DNA of 64,000 nucleotides from Owenia fusiformis (lineage: Eukaryota > Annelida > Polychaeta > Sabellida > Oweniidae), in contig CAIIXF020000003.1 of assembly GCA_903813345.2 (NCBI GenBank), forward strand, positions 28,971,248-29,035,247, in the 5' to 3' direction. This document shows, piece by piece, positions 10,277-21,900 of this stretch; the stretch's first letter is position 1, and each line of letters starts with the position of its first letter. The notes beneath the pieces are model-generated. The model was not told the origin of the DNA, did no database searches, and worked only from the letters and a program-made list of their open reading frames with translations. The position numbers and the translations under genes were made by a program.

Positions 10277-10944
10277 TAATTGGTGTTCTCAATGAACATG
10301 ATCGGTGTTCTAAATGAACATGATTGGTGTTCTAAATGAACATGATCGGTGTGCTCAATGAATGTGATCGGTGTTCTCAATGAACATGATTGGTGTTCTA
10401 AATTAACATGATAGATGTTCTAAATGATCATGATCGGTGTTCTCAATGAATGTGATCGCTGTTCTCAATGAACATGATTGGTGTTCTAAATTAACATGAT
10501 AGATGTTCCAAATGATCATGATCGGTGTTCTCAATAAACATGATCGGTGTTATTAATGAATATGATTGGTGTTCTCAATGAATATGATTGGTGTTCTAAT
10601 TGAACATGATTGGTGTTCTAAATGAATATGATTGGTGTTCTAAATGAAAAATGATCGGTGTTCTTAATGAATATGATTGGTGTTCTAAATGAACATGATC
10701 CGTGTTCTCAATGAACATAATCGGTGTTCTCAATAAACATGATCGGTGTTATTAATGAATATGATTGGTGTTCTCAATGAATATGATTGGTGTTCTCAAT
10801 GAACATGATCGGTGTTCTCAATAAACATGATCGGTGTTATTAATGAATATGATTGGTGTTCTCAATGAACATGATTGGTGATCTTAATGAACATGATTGG
10901 TGATCTTAATGAACATGATTGGTGTTCTAAATGAACATGATCAC
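10277..10944. repeat. 22-bp satellite, second block
   Basis: About 30 units of GGTGTTCTMAATGAACATGA plus TC/TT. Variants such as TATTAATGAATATGATT recur in the same order (three successive blocks at about 10530-10590, 10735-10795 and 10820-10880), showing a multi-unit higher-order repeat. Confidence 0.85.
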
Positions 10945-11451
10945 AACTCTCAATTGCACAGTGATGAGTGACGTAACAGACGTTACCACCACTTTTCCAG
11001 CACCACTTCATACATAACAGAATATGGCTATTTAAATATACCCCTTTCTTAAGTCAATATTGACACCATTATTAAATCTGCTACATTTTCATAGCCTTTT
11101 AATATTCATAGCCTAAAATATAAATTCTGTAAACAAAAAATGTCAGTTATGAGCAAATTATTGTCTCAACTACAATGGAGTAGCCAGGATTCAAAAATAT
11201 GTGAGGTAAACTTAAAAATGTGAGGCATGCTTAAATAAGTAAGGCAAACTAAGCCAGAAATTGGGGATATTTAACTACAATGGGATAATGTCCATAGTTT
11301 CAGTGGAAAATTGTTGAAAATCCTAGCTACATTCATGCAATTATGACAAATAGTGTATCTTCAGTTTTTGTTAATATTATCTCTTTACTGCATCCATAGG
11401 TATATCAAAATACACCATATATAAGAATATTTTTTCACATTGTCACTGTTT
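10945..11451. other. Presumed 3' flank of the minus-strand gene
   Basis: No coding sequence recognised. This region lies downstream of the stop of the 11452-12657 gene and would include its 3' UTR; no clear polyadenylation signal was identified. Confidence 0.3.
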
Positions 11452-12657
11452 CTATGTAAGTGCGGTAGTTGAACTTGTAGTATTAGTTGGGCTTGTCGGA
11501 GGGCTTATGGAGTCCCCTAACATGAAGCTTACCCTCGAGGCTTCTTGAGCAATAGTTGGTTCGGAATTATTTTGTGGAATTGTCCCAGATACAATGTTAA
11601 CATCTGCTATGTCACCATCAGGAATTGGTGATATTGGAAATCTAACTGCATCGTCATAATTAGGAGGGAGGGAAATATCACTTGGGGTCTGACTAATTTG
11701 TCGTCTTACGAGGCTATATTCTGGCGGTGCATACCCAGGATTCACTTGGCCTTCCTCTCCATCTGACAACTGATACATTGCGTTACTGTCAATCTCATCT
11801 TCGTGCTGACTACGACGTGCTTTTAAACACTGACTAAGACTTATAGATAGGAGTATAAAAACTAGTAATCCAAATACACCGATTGACGTGTATGACCAGA
11901 TACTTGAAAAATCTTCTGAGCTCGCAGTTGTTGTTGTGACAACAGTAGTGGTGGGTGGAATAGACAGCTGTCTCTGTATCATAGCAACACGATTACAGAC
12001 TTCGGGCTCCTCGTCCTCGCGTCGGGAGCACTGAGCAATGCCGTCACAGGCAAAGCTATTACTTATACAGATGGATGTATGAAGTGACGATCCAATAGGA
12101 TTCTTACATAAAACGTTATATCCAACTTTAGAACATTCTTCTTGTGGTATCTGTGCTTGATAATATGGAGTAACCGATAATTTTATTTCAGTATTCCTCC
12201 TTGGGTTCACAGCTTGTTCAGTTGTTATAAATTTTATAGAAACGTTATTAGTCAATGACATCAGAAAACGATCAATTCTCAAATTTGATGAGCAAATCAC
12301 ATGTGAAAACAATTGTTTCTCGTTATTAGTCTCTGTGATCAAAAGTTCTGTACAGCTATTTGTGGTCTCTCCATTGTATTGCACATCAAGATTTATAAGT
12401 AACCCCATATTTCTGAATCGTGAACCAACAAATAAAGAACAATTCGAATCCAAAATGTTAGATCCTATATCTGACATATCCAGTTGAAGAGTGTTGTTCT
12501 TTGTATCGATTACTAAAGTTTTCCCACATAGTTCGACATCACGATGTTCAGAACCGCAGACAATTGTAATTAATATTAATCCAGAATAAAAACATTTTAA
12601 TGTCATAAGTGAGAAATAATTCAATAGTCTCAGTGCTTTCCTTTGTATGCAGTCCAT
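11452..12657 (-). CDS. CUB + LDLa single-pass membrane protein with two PPxY motifs
   Basis: 401 residues in one uninterrupted exon. A hydrophobic stretch at about 18-34 is a signal peptide (Met18 may be the real start; the 17 residues before it are not needed). Residues 44-165 have CUB-type cysteine spacing (Cys44/73 and 102/122). Residues 175-221 carry six cysteines with the LDL-receptor class A pattern, including CDG at 204-206 and an acidic REDEE stretch before the last Cys. A Thr-rich stalk (236-244) precedes a transmembrane helix at about 255-277. The cytoplasmic tail has PPEY (311-314) and PPNY (331-334), ligands for WW domains of NEDD4-family ubiquitin ligases. Architecture recalls LRP10/LRP12 and LDLRAD3/LDLRAD4-type proteins, but none is matched closely enough to name. 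Role as endocytic or signalling adaptor is inferred. It is divergently arranged with BOP1. Confidence 0.8.
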   Translation of the reverse strand: MDCIQRKALRLLNYFSLMTLKCFYSGLILITIVCGSEHRDVELCGKTLVIDTKNNTLQLDMSDIGSNILDSNCSLFVGSRFRNMGLLINLDVQYNGETTNSCTELLITETNNEKQLFSHVICSSNLRIDRFLMSLTNNVSIKFITTEQAVNPRRNTEIKLSVTPYYQAQIPQEECSKVGYNVLCKNPIGSSLHTSICISNSFACDGIAQCSRREDEEPEVCNRVAMIQRQLSIPPTTTVVTTTTASSEDFSSIWSYTSIGVFGLLVFILLSISLSQCLKARRSQHEDEIDSNAMYQLSDGEEGQVNPGYAPPEYSLVRRQISQTPSDISLPPNYDDAVRFPISPIPDGDIADVNIVSGTIPQNNSEPTIAQEASRVSFMLGDSISPPTSPTNTTSSTTALT

Positions 12658-12983
12658 TTTGTTCGATGAAGTATTTCCTGTTCACTGCTGTTGTTTACTA
12701 ATCTCCTGTACTGAGATTAGATTTATGGAAATTACTTTCTAAAAATTGTTTGTTTTATTATTGTATTTTCTACCTATTCTATAAATAAGGCGATGGTATA
12801 TTATGGTTTTCAGTCGATTCAATTCTTATGTTTCTTTAGTCCATGTTAAAAGTGTTAAAATGTCTTACTAATGTCAAACGGCTGATTCGTGACAATCCTT
12901 TCTTTGACTTTGTTTTTCTAAACCCGGAAGCGGAAGTTCAATTAGTGTATTTACCCAGAGTGCTTTGCGTCACACATGTGAAT
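12658..12983. promoter_or_regulatory. Divergent promoter between the CUB/LDLa gene and BOP1
   Basis: Only 326 bp separate the two start codons, so both transcription starts should lie here. CCGGAAG at 12924-12930 followed directly by CGGAAGT at 12931-12937 are tandem ETS-type motifs, common at housekeeping promoters, about 50 bp before the BOP1 ATG. A small hairpin (TAATCTC...GAGATTA) sits near 12698-12720. No TATA box is evident. The regulatory role is inferred. Confidence 0.5.
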
Positions 12984-15900
12984 ATGGCCAGCAAAAGAAA
13001 ATCTTCGATTAAAGATGAAATTGCGACACTAGATGATGATTTAGACGTAAGAACATTGTTTTATTAGTTAATTAAAAGACTTAACATGAAACAAATTGAA
13101 TATCGTTGGATGAAAAGCTTAGAGTAGTCCATTTATCACCACGTAAATATTTTTACGAAAGTAAAAACATTTTATCGCCCACTCAAATTATTATTTTGAC
13201 CTCATATCCACATCCTTTCCTCACACTCTCATTATTAATTAGTTTGGTAGCCTTTTTATCAAATTTTATCGATATGTTGTAGGAACTCTCCATGCACTTC
13301 ACATTTTATATGTTTTTCCACCACTCCACTCATACTTAGAATCTCTTACCATTTTCTATGGCCACTGTATGGACTTTGTTTTGGCCATTCTAGATAAATA
13401 ACACTCCATTTGTTCTATTAGACTTGAATGTTCATTTTCTTTTTTTGATGTAAACATAGAAAACGTACCTTCATTACTTCATGCACAATGCTCTAGCTCA
13501 TACATGTCATATGTCAGTCTGCATCACAGTAGACGGTGAACATCGCCTCTAATGCGTTGGATTGTCGTATGGACTTGCATTAGAGGTGGTGTTTATCCTT
13601 GTAAATTCATGCCAATCTAAGTTTTTCTTGATTATTTTTGACAGTTCACCTAATTTTAATCTTCTGCTTAGAATTTCTGCGTCATTTATAGAGAAATGGA
13701 TACATTGATGATTTATACAAAAACTTACCATACCTTTGTGGTTTTAGAAGGTTGAATTGTGCTAATTTTGTAGCAAAATCGCCGTTTGTCGCTACTGTTC
13801 ACAAAATCTTTATGGCGGCTTCTATTCTCACGAGATTTGACGAGAGAAGCCATTGAATATTGCTGCCATCTATTTAACTATACAGAGTTTATATCATTCA
13901 TTCGACCATCATGTGTTCGATGGAAAAAATCAATGATCTCTATTCGCATAACATAAAACCAAAGTTTGGATTTGATTTGAAGCCAGAACAGTTACAAGTG
14001 ATACAAACATATTGAATCAAGAATCCACTATAGCAGTTTTACCAACTGGTTATGGTTATTATGTCACATGATCATCAAATTACGTCACGTGATCATCTCA
14101 CTCGATTTATGCCACCCATGCGCACTTGAAATTAGGTCAGCGGAAATGACAAGAAGACCGGCCGGAAATGCAATTTCGTCTTATCTGCAACGATTACACA
14201 TAATTATTGTAATAAAGCGAGGCATTTATGGGTTCATTTTGAAGATTTTTGGTCTCGCTATCCAGTGGTGAAAGAATTTTCAGGTCACTGAACAGAATCT
14301 TTTGAATTTTTCAGAAAATGTGCCCAATTATATTACTCTGGATATAAATGCTTAAGTAGCAATGATGATGATAACAACTAAATTCCTCTCCTAAACTGTC
14401 TTACTCTTGAATTTACATACAGGGTCTGTTCAGCAATGCCTCTCCAGATGCAAGCTCAAGTGATATTGACTCAAGCGACTCAGATGAGAGCGTATATTCT
14501 GGTTTAGAGGAGGAGGAATCATCAAGTGAAGATGAGATTGAGGTAAATAATGAAGTGAAAGAAGATTGAGATATTAAGAGCAATGAAAATATCCATGCTT
14601 TCAGTTTAACAATTGAGGTAATAAATGAAATTGTGGAAATTGATGTAATCAATTAAAGATTGGGGTGAACACTGAAGATTTGAGGTAAACAATGAATAAC
14701 TGAAGTAAACAATGAATAACTGAAATAAACAATGAATAACTGAGGTACACAAGTGAGGGAATTGACTGTAACATTGGTCCTCATTTTCTCTTTAACACAG
14801 GCTTTGGAAATAGAACCAGAGACAAGGTAAACCAATAATTACGAAATTACTCATTTTAGGAGCAAGAGCCAACATCAGAAGATGGTAGTGAAAGTGATGA
14901 TGCAGAGGACAAAAAGACAAACAACAACAAAGAAATAGCACTAAGACAGCAGAAATTAAACAAGAGGAATGACAAGTTGTCCAGGAGAAAGGGAACAAAA
15001 CAGGCAAAGGCCAATATAAATGAAGCTGGTCCCAGTGTGGAAAAAGTCCCAGATGAATATGATTTTGACTCTTCAGATGAGGAGGTAGGAATGTTAAGTG
15101 TTACATTAGGCTTATAAAGAACATTTTGCAAGCTGGTTTTAGATTGTACTGTATGTACGTTTGTTATATAAAACTAAACTAAAATGTAAGATACTATTTG
15201 GAACCCTTTTGGTGATTAGTAAGTAATAAGACCCGAGTTTGAATTTTTGTAAACTTAGTTATCACAAGTTTCAATGTTCTTTGAAATAATATATGATTGA
15301 ATCTATCTTTTAAAAAACAATTTTCATTATCATTGTACTGTTAATCACCTATCAATTGCACACATGCGAAGAAATATGTTTCAAGTATTATGCTGATAGA
15401 TATACGAGAAAAACGTGTCATAAAAATTATTCAAGATTTCTGAAGTTCTCATATTCCATGGCTAATTAAAGTAAAACAAATTCACCATACATGCCCTGTG
15501 TCCATTAAATTATAGATTGTAGATAGTGTCTGGTGCATCTGTTCTGAGCAAACATCTAAAAACTTCATTTTTGATAAACATTGTCAATGTTGGAGCTATT
15601 TTTGCTTAACTCTGCGACTTTTTTCTTGTCTCATTTAAGAGAACTATTGATATATTGTAGGATGTACGCAACACTATAGGGAACATCCCAGTGGAGTGGT
15701 ACAATGAATACCCCCATATAGGCTACAACATAGAGGGACAGAAGCTGATTAAACCCAAGAAGAAAGATGAAATAGATGAAGTCTTAAGCAGGGCTGATGA
15801 CCCAAACTATTGGTAAGTTGGCTTTTTCATACAGGTATCAACAGAAGAGCTCATATTCATAAAAACAGTCTTTAGTTGAGAAATTATATTTTTATCTAGC

Positions 15901-18900
15901 TTTTATCCATGCAGAAGCAATATAAATTCCACAAATATGTTTTCTGACATTTGCAGGATTCAACCTATAGTTATTAACCCTGGGTATTTGCAATCATTTT
16001 GTTTGCCAGATTATCAGTGGAGACGCTAACCCCATTTAACATGTAACACGGAGATTGCCATTTTGCACGTCAATTGACGTAAATCACGCCAATAAGCATA
16101 ATGTCCATTGTAATTCATAATTTGAAACACCAGGTTGATTAGAAGACCCAGTGTTAATATATATACAATCTAAGTAATATGTATTTTATAGTACGTATAC
16201 TTTGGTAAACATTAATGATATATTAAATCCCATGGAAGAATTTCATTCCAAAATTGTGGAGAAAATGCCGTTCAATCTTGTGAATTTTCTGTAAATGTTA
16301 CGAACCAATGAAGTCACCACCGAACTTGCATTCTTGGAAAGTCTAAATCGATCGATGGAACGCTTTTTATTGCATTTTCTTCAAGTATTTTATCTAATCT
16401 AGCACTTGTATGTAGGAATTCGCGATCCTATGTGGGAATTTTGCGCTAGAACTAATCAAAGTTACCTCTCACGAATCCCAGAAAAACGCCTTATTGGAAT
16501 TACCAACACTCCTTCAATTGTCTAGATATCGTCTTTCCGACAGGTTATACGACGAAATTGGTACTGACCCAATAGTTTTTTAATCTCTGAACACAACGTG
16601 AGCCCCAATTCCGAGAAAAGACCGCTGGAAATCACTAAAATGGGGTCTACTTTCCCTCTTCGTTTTGACCGGAAGTGTTTTCCTGACCGCAGCGTGTTGT
16701 TGATTTTTTCGTTTTTTTCCTGGCTTGATTTAGTTTTTAAACCTTCTTTACAATGATCTAATGATTACCTTAAATGAATTATAAACAATTTAAATTCAAA
16801 TCCTCATTAAATCAGAATTTATTCGTTTTCTTCACGTCATTTGTTTACTTCCGGTTTGCTGTTGAATAAATATTTCTTGTAAACATTGACGTAAGCACAT
16901 CATAATAGTTGTTAGTTCAAAACGCAACCCGGAAAATAGCAAATGTTTATGATTTTAACTATTACATACGATGCAAATCATGATTTTCCCACTAGTTTCC
17001 CAGTTTATTACTGCCTGTTGTCCTGCCGATAATATGTGAAACTTTTACAAGATAATAGTTTGCACGTCAATTGTCGTGCAAAATATTGCACGTCACTTGA
17101 AGAACATGACGGCAATTGCCGTTATTATATATTGACATGCGCACTTATGCTTCATAATAAAAACCCTTCGACCTATGACCCTTCGACCCTACGACTTACA
17201 AGGTGTCAAGAATTTTTGGAACATATTTTTCTGAAAAACCATTCGACCTCTGATTTCCCAGTCCAGTTTTCTAAATGATTATGTATAGTTCCAACTTGAG
17301 CTCCCCGTAGGATTTAATCTACCTAGATTAATCGGAAAATGTTTTATACGTACTCTTTCAATGGAAACAATTCAGGCCTGTCAACTGTCCAGCAATTTGC
17401 GTATTTGTCACGCATTTGCTGAAGAATTTGAAGTCACGCCAGTTATTTTTGCGTGACAGAAAATGTCACGCAAATACGCATTTTACCTGGTAATGTCAAG
17501 CAAAAATATTTCTGTAGAAAAATTTCTAAAAAAGACCGTCCAGTCTACACAGCAAAAATACGAACGCTGGAAAAAAAACGTACGCGTTTCGTTCGGACTT
17601 TTCACGCGAATTAGGTATATGTCACGCATTCCGTTTGAAATTTTTCGTACCCACCCCTCCCCCCCTCGTTGATGGATATTTTAAACGCGAACGTAGCGAG
17701 CGCGAAAAATTTGAGGTGTTTAAAATTTGGCAAGATGCACGGACATCTAATACGTTCTTCGAACGGGAATGATATCAATAACAGGACTGGCATCCAGATC
17801 CAAGTATTTTTCAAGACCGCCGACTATCGTTGGGCTATTTATCCCTATTGACTCAGTTGTTCATATAAATTTACGTACCTTAGATGCTTTGTAATCGACG
17901 TAGATAGAAAATATTGTTTCCTAAATTGTTCTGAAAAGCGATAATTATTACTAAATGTACTTTGAACAGGTCGACTGACAAAAAAGTCGGACTTCTGGCA
18001 CAAGGTCACGTGACCTATTCAGGAGGTCACGGGAGGTTACGAGAACTGAATTCAAATTTCCCAAACAATCATCATTTAACCAATCAACGTCGAGATAAAA
18101 TTGATGACATCACCGCCATCGGTCAAAAAAACGATGAAATCACGTTAAAAATAAAATATACACTTTAAAATTGAGGCAGATTGAATATGACAAGACTCCA
18201 TTGAATACAGCTGTGCAATTTACAGTCACCAAGATGAGTAGTTTCGGAGAGATTCGGGGATTAAAAAAGGTAACACATTCCGGTTTCCCAACTTCAAGAA
18301 TTTGGAATCCCAGAATCTCCTTTCGCCAGAACATTCTCTCTGACTGTGACTGAGGAAGTAAGAAACGTTCACATTCAAAATTATGTGCTTGAATACAACA
18401 AATATCTTACACTCCCCAGGGACCGATTCTGAAGTTCTATAAACATAGTAATATTTCCAGCAACTTCATATGGACTGAGAAATTGAAGGTCACAGGGTTT
18501 TTATTAAAATTCCCTTAGGAAAAAACCCATGTTTTTACATGCGTGGCGAAAGAGGGCACATGTTCTTACTTTACTTCACTTTAGTTCGCTTCATTTTGCC
18601 CCATGTGTGGCGTGGCATGTTGTTGTAAAAACAAGAGATGGCACTCTTGATTTTACTCCACTTTTACACGGGGCAAACTGTGGCAGAACATGAACAATGT
18701 GGCAAAATCATGTAACTCTTGTCTTGGTTTTACATGACTCCGCCATGTTTTTCCCACTGTGTTTAAGTATGGGGAATCGTGGTTACATGAAATAACATGA
18801 AATGTAGTACATTTTAGAGAAAATAGAGGGACTTACTTATGCTCCTTAATTCACCTGGTTAGATGTTTTTTATTTCATTCTATTTTTATTATTTTACATT

Positions 18901-21900
18901 TCTGACAGTTTTTAGCATTAAGGAGCCCTAACCAAATAAACTATGAAATGGCAGATTTTCTTTTGGAAACCAACTTCTCGAGTTAATCATATTTTCAAAT
19001 TCTAAAACTGCATCCATGAACCTGTAGTTAAAGCTGTATATAGTAGAAAATTTAACCTGTAGTTGAAAGTTTTACAAGTAATTGAAGCTATAGTTGAACC
19101 TGTAGTTGAGAGCTTTACATGAAATTGAATAGAACCTATAGTTGAACCCGTAGTTGAAAGTTTAACATGTAATTGAATAGAACCTATAGTTAAACCCATA
19201 GTTGGGATTTTTACATGTTATTCAATGAACCTATAATTGAACCTATAGTTTGTCAGTTTAGTTGAAAACAGAACCTATAGTTGAACCCGTAGTTTAGAGT
19301 TTTACATTTAACTGAATAGAACCTATAGTTGAACCCGTAGTTGGGATTTTTACATGTTATTCAATGAACCTATAATTGAACCTATAGTTTGTCAGTTTAG
19401 TTGAAAACAGAACCTATAGTTGAACCCGTAGTTTAGAGTTTTACATTTAACTGAATAGAACCTATAGTTGAACCCGTAGTTGAGAGTTTTACATGTTATT
19501 CAATGAACCTATAATTGAACCTATAGTTTGTCAGTTTAGTTGAAAATAGAACCTATAGTTGAACCCGTAGTTTAGAGTTTTACATTTAATTGAATAGAAA
19601 CTATAGTTGAACCCGTAGTTGAGAGTTTTACATGTTATTCAATGAACCTATAATTGAACCTATAGTTTGTCAGTTTAGTTGAAAATAGAACCTATAGTTG
19701 AACCCGTAGTTTAGAGTTTTACATTTAAATGAATAGAAACTATAGTTGAACCCGTAGTTGAGAGTTTTACATGTTATTCAATGAACCTATAATTGAACCT
19801 ATAGTTTATCAGTTTAGTTGAAAATAGAACCTATAGTTGAACCCGTAGTTTAGAGTTTTACATTTAACTGAATAGAACCTATAGTTGAACCCGTAGTTGA
19901 GAGATTTACATGTTATTCAATGAACCTATAGTTGAAACCGTAGTTGAGATTTTTACATGTAATTGAATAGAACCTATAGTTGAACCCTTAGTTGAGAGTT
20001 TAACATGTAATTGAATTGAAACTATAGTTAAACCCGTAGTTCAGAGTTTTACATGTTATTCAATGAACCTATAGTTGAACCCGTAGTTGAGATTTTTACA
20101 TGTAATTGAATAGAACCTATAGTTGAACCCGTAGTTGAGAGTTTTACATGTTATTCAATGAACCTATAATTGAACCTATAGTTCGTCAGTTTAGTTGAAA
20201 ATAGAACCTATAGTTGAACCCTTAGTTGAGAGTTTTACATTTAATTGAATAGAACCTCTAGTTGAACCTGTAGTTCAGAGTTTTACATGTTATTCAATGA
20301 ACCTATAGTTGAACCCGTAGTTGCGATTTTTACATGTAATTGAATAGAACCTATAGTTGAACCCGTAGTTGAGAGTTTTACATGTAAATGAATCGAAACT
20401 ATAGTAAAACCCGTAGTTGAGAGTTTTACATGTAATTGAATAGAACCTATAGTTGAACCCGTAGTTAATGGTTCTACATATTATTCAATTGAACCTATAG
20501 TTGAACCCGTAGTTTGAAGCTAAATTCTTATTTAATTGAACTTGTAGTTTGCCAGTTTAGTTGAAAATAGAACCTATAGTTGAGCACATCATTTGAAGCT
20601 AACTTGTTATTTAATTGAACCTGTAGTTTGCAAGTTTAGTTGAAAATAGAATCCCCAGTTGAACCCGTAGTTGAGAGTTTTACATATAATTCATTGAATT
20701 GAACCTATAGTTGAACCCGTTGTTGGGTTTTTTATATGTAATCGAATTGAACCTATAGTTGAACCCGTAGTTGAGGGTTTTACATTTTATCCAATTGAAC
20801 CTATAGTTGAACCCATAGTTGAGGGTTTTACATGTAATTGAATGGACGTATAGTTGAACCTCTAGTTGAGAGTTAAACATATAATTGAACTGAACCTATA
20901 GTTAAACCCACATCTGAGGCCTTTACATGTATTTTGTCAATTTGACTGAAAATTGAACCTATAGTTTAAACCGTAGTTGACAGTTTAACAAATTATAGAA
21001 TTAAACCTATAGCTGAACCTGTATTTTGTCATTAAGTTGAATATTTAATCTATAGTTGAACTCGTAGTTTGAAGCTAGCTTGTTATTTAATTGAACCTGT
21101 AGATCGTCAGTTTAGTTGAAATTTGAACCCATAGTTGAACCTGTAGTTGGGAGAGTTTTACATGTAATCGAATTGAACCTATAGGTTAACCCTGAGTTGA
21201 GAGTTTTACATGTAATCAAATTGAACCTATAGTTGAACCCGTAGTTGAGCGTTTAACGTACTAACTGTAGTTTTAAGTGAATGACATTATTCAACTGAAC
21301 CTTGACGCTTTCAGTCAATCTTTGGACATTTAAACTGAGTCATTACATTTTCCTTTATTGTTCAATTATTTCAATTTTTAGACCAATAATTCTACTGGAA
21401 CAAGAAAAATGTTTTTATTAATTTCTTAAGATAGCAATTTATTAGACTCCAGATTGAAAATCTGGAGTCTATTGCTTTTGCCAGTTTTCTTATTATTATT
21501 CTTTCTTTCCGCGTTTTCTCAGCAACTAGAGGGACTTTTTGAAATCTGCTTACATAGTTAAAAAGGTAATGAGACCTAGTTTCCCGGAAATTAGGTCAAA
21601 TTTTTATCTAGGTCAAAGGTCAAAATCTAGGTCAAATTATCATTTTGTGAATTATCTTTGTCATTTTTCAATATTTTTTCAAAATTTTTTTTTTAACGTG
21701 TAGCCAAGAAAAAGACGATTCGACAGTGAGGTATCAGTTTTTTGATTACTTCTACCGATTTTGAGATATTGCGTCCGGAAAGTAGGTCAAACGAAAAAGT
21801 TCTCCAAATTCAACGTATGAGTCATGAAATAAGTGTAAAATTTCCTCAGGAATCCAAATCTGCAAACCAAATTTTGATCCGACTTCCGGTTCGGAAGCTA

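Noticed and set aside
9788-10944. CRISPR-like look of the 22-bp repeats
   Set aside because: Units are directly abutting with no unique spacers, and the genome is eukaryotic.
14801-14826. Possible BOP1 micro-exon (acceptor AACACAG, GCTTTGGAAATAGAACC..., donor GTAAAC)
   Set aside because: 26 nt would break the frame into exon 3, which joins exon 2 in phase without it.
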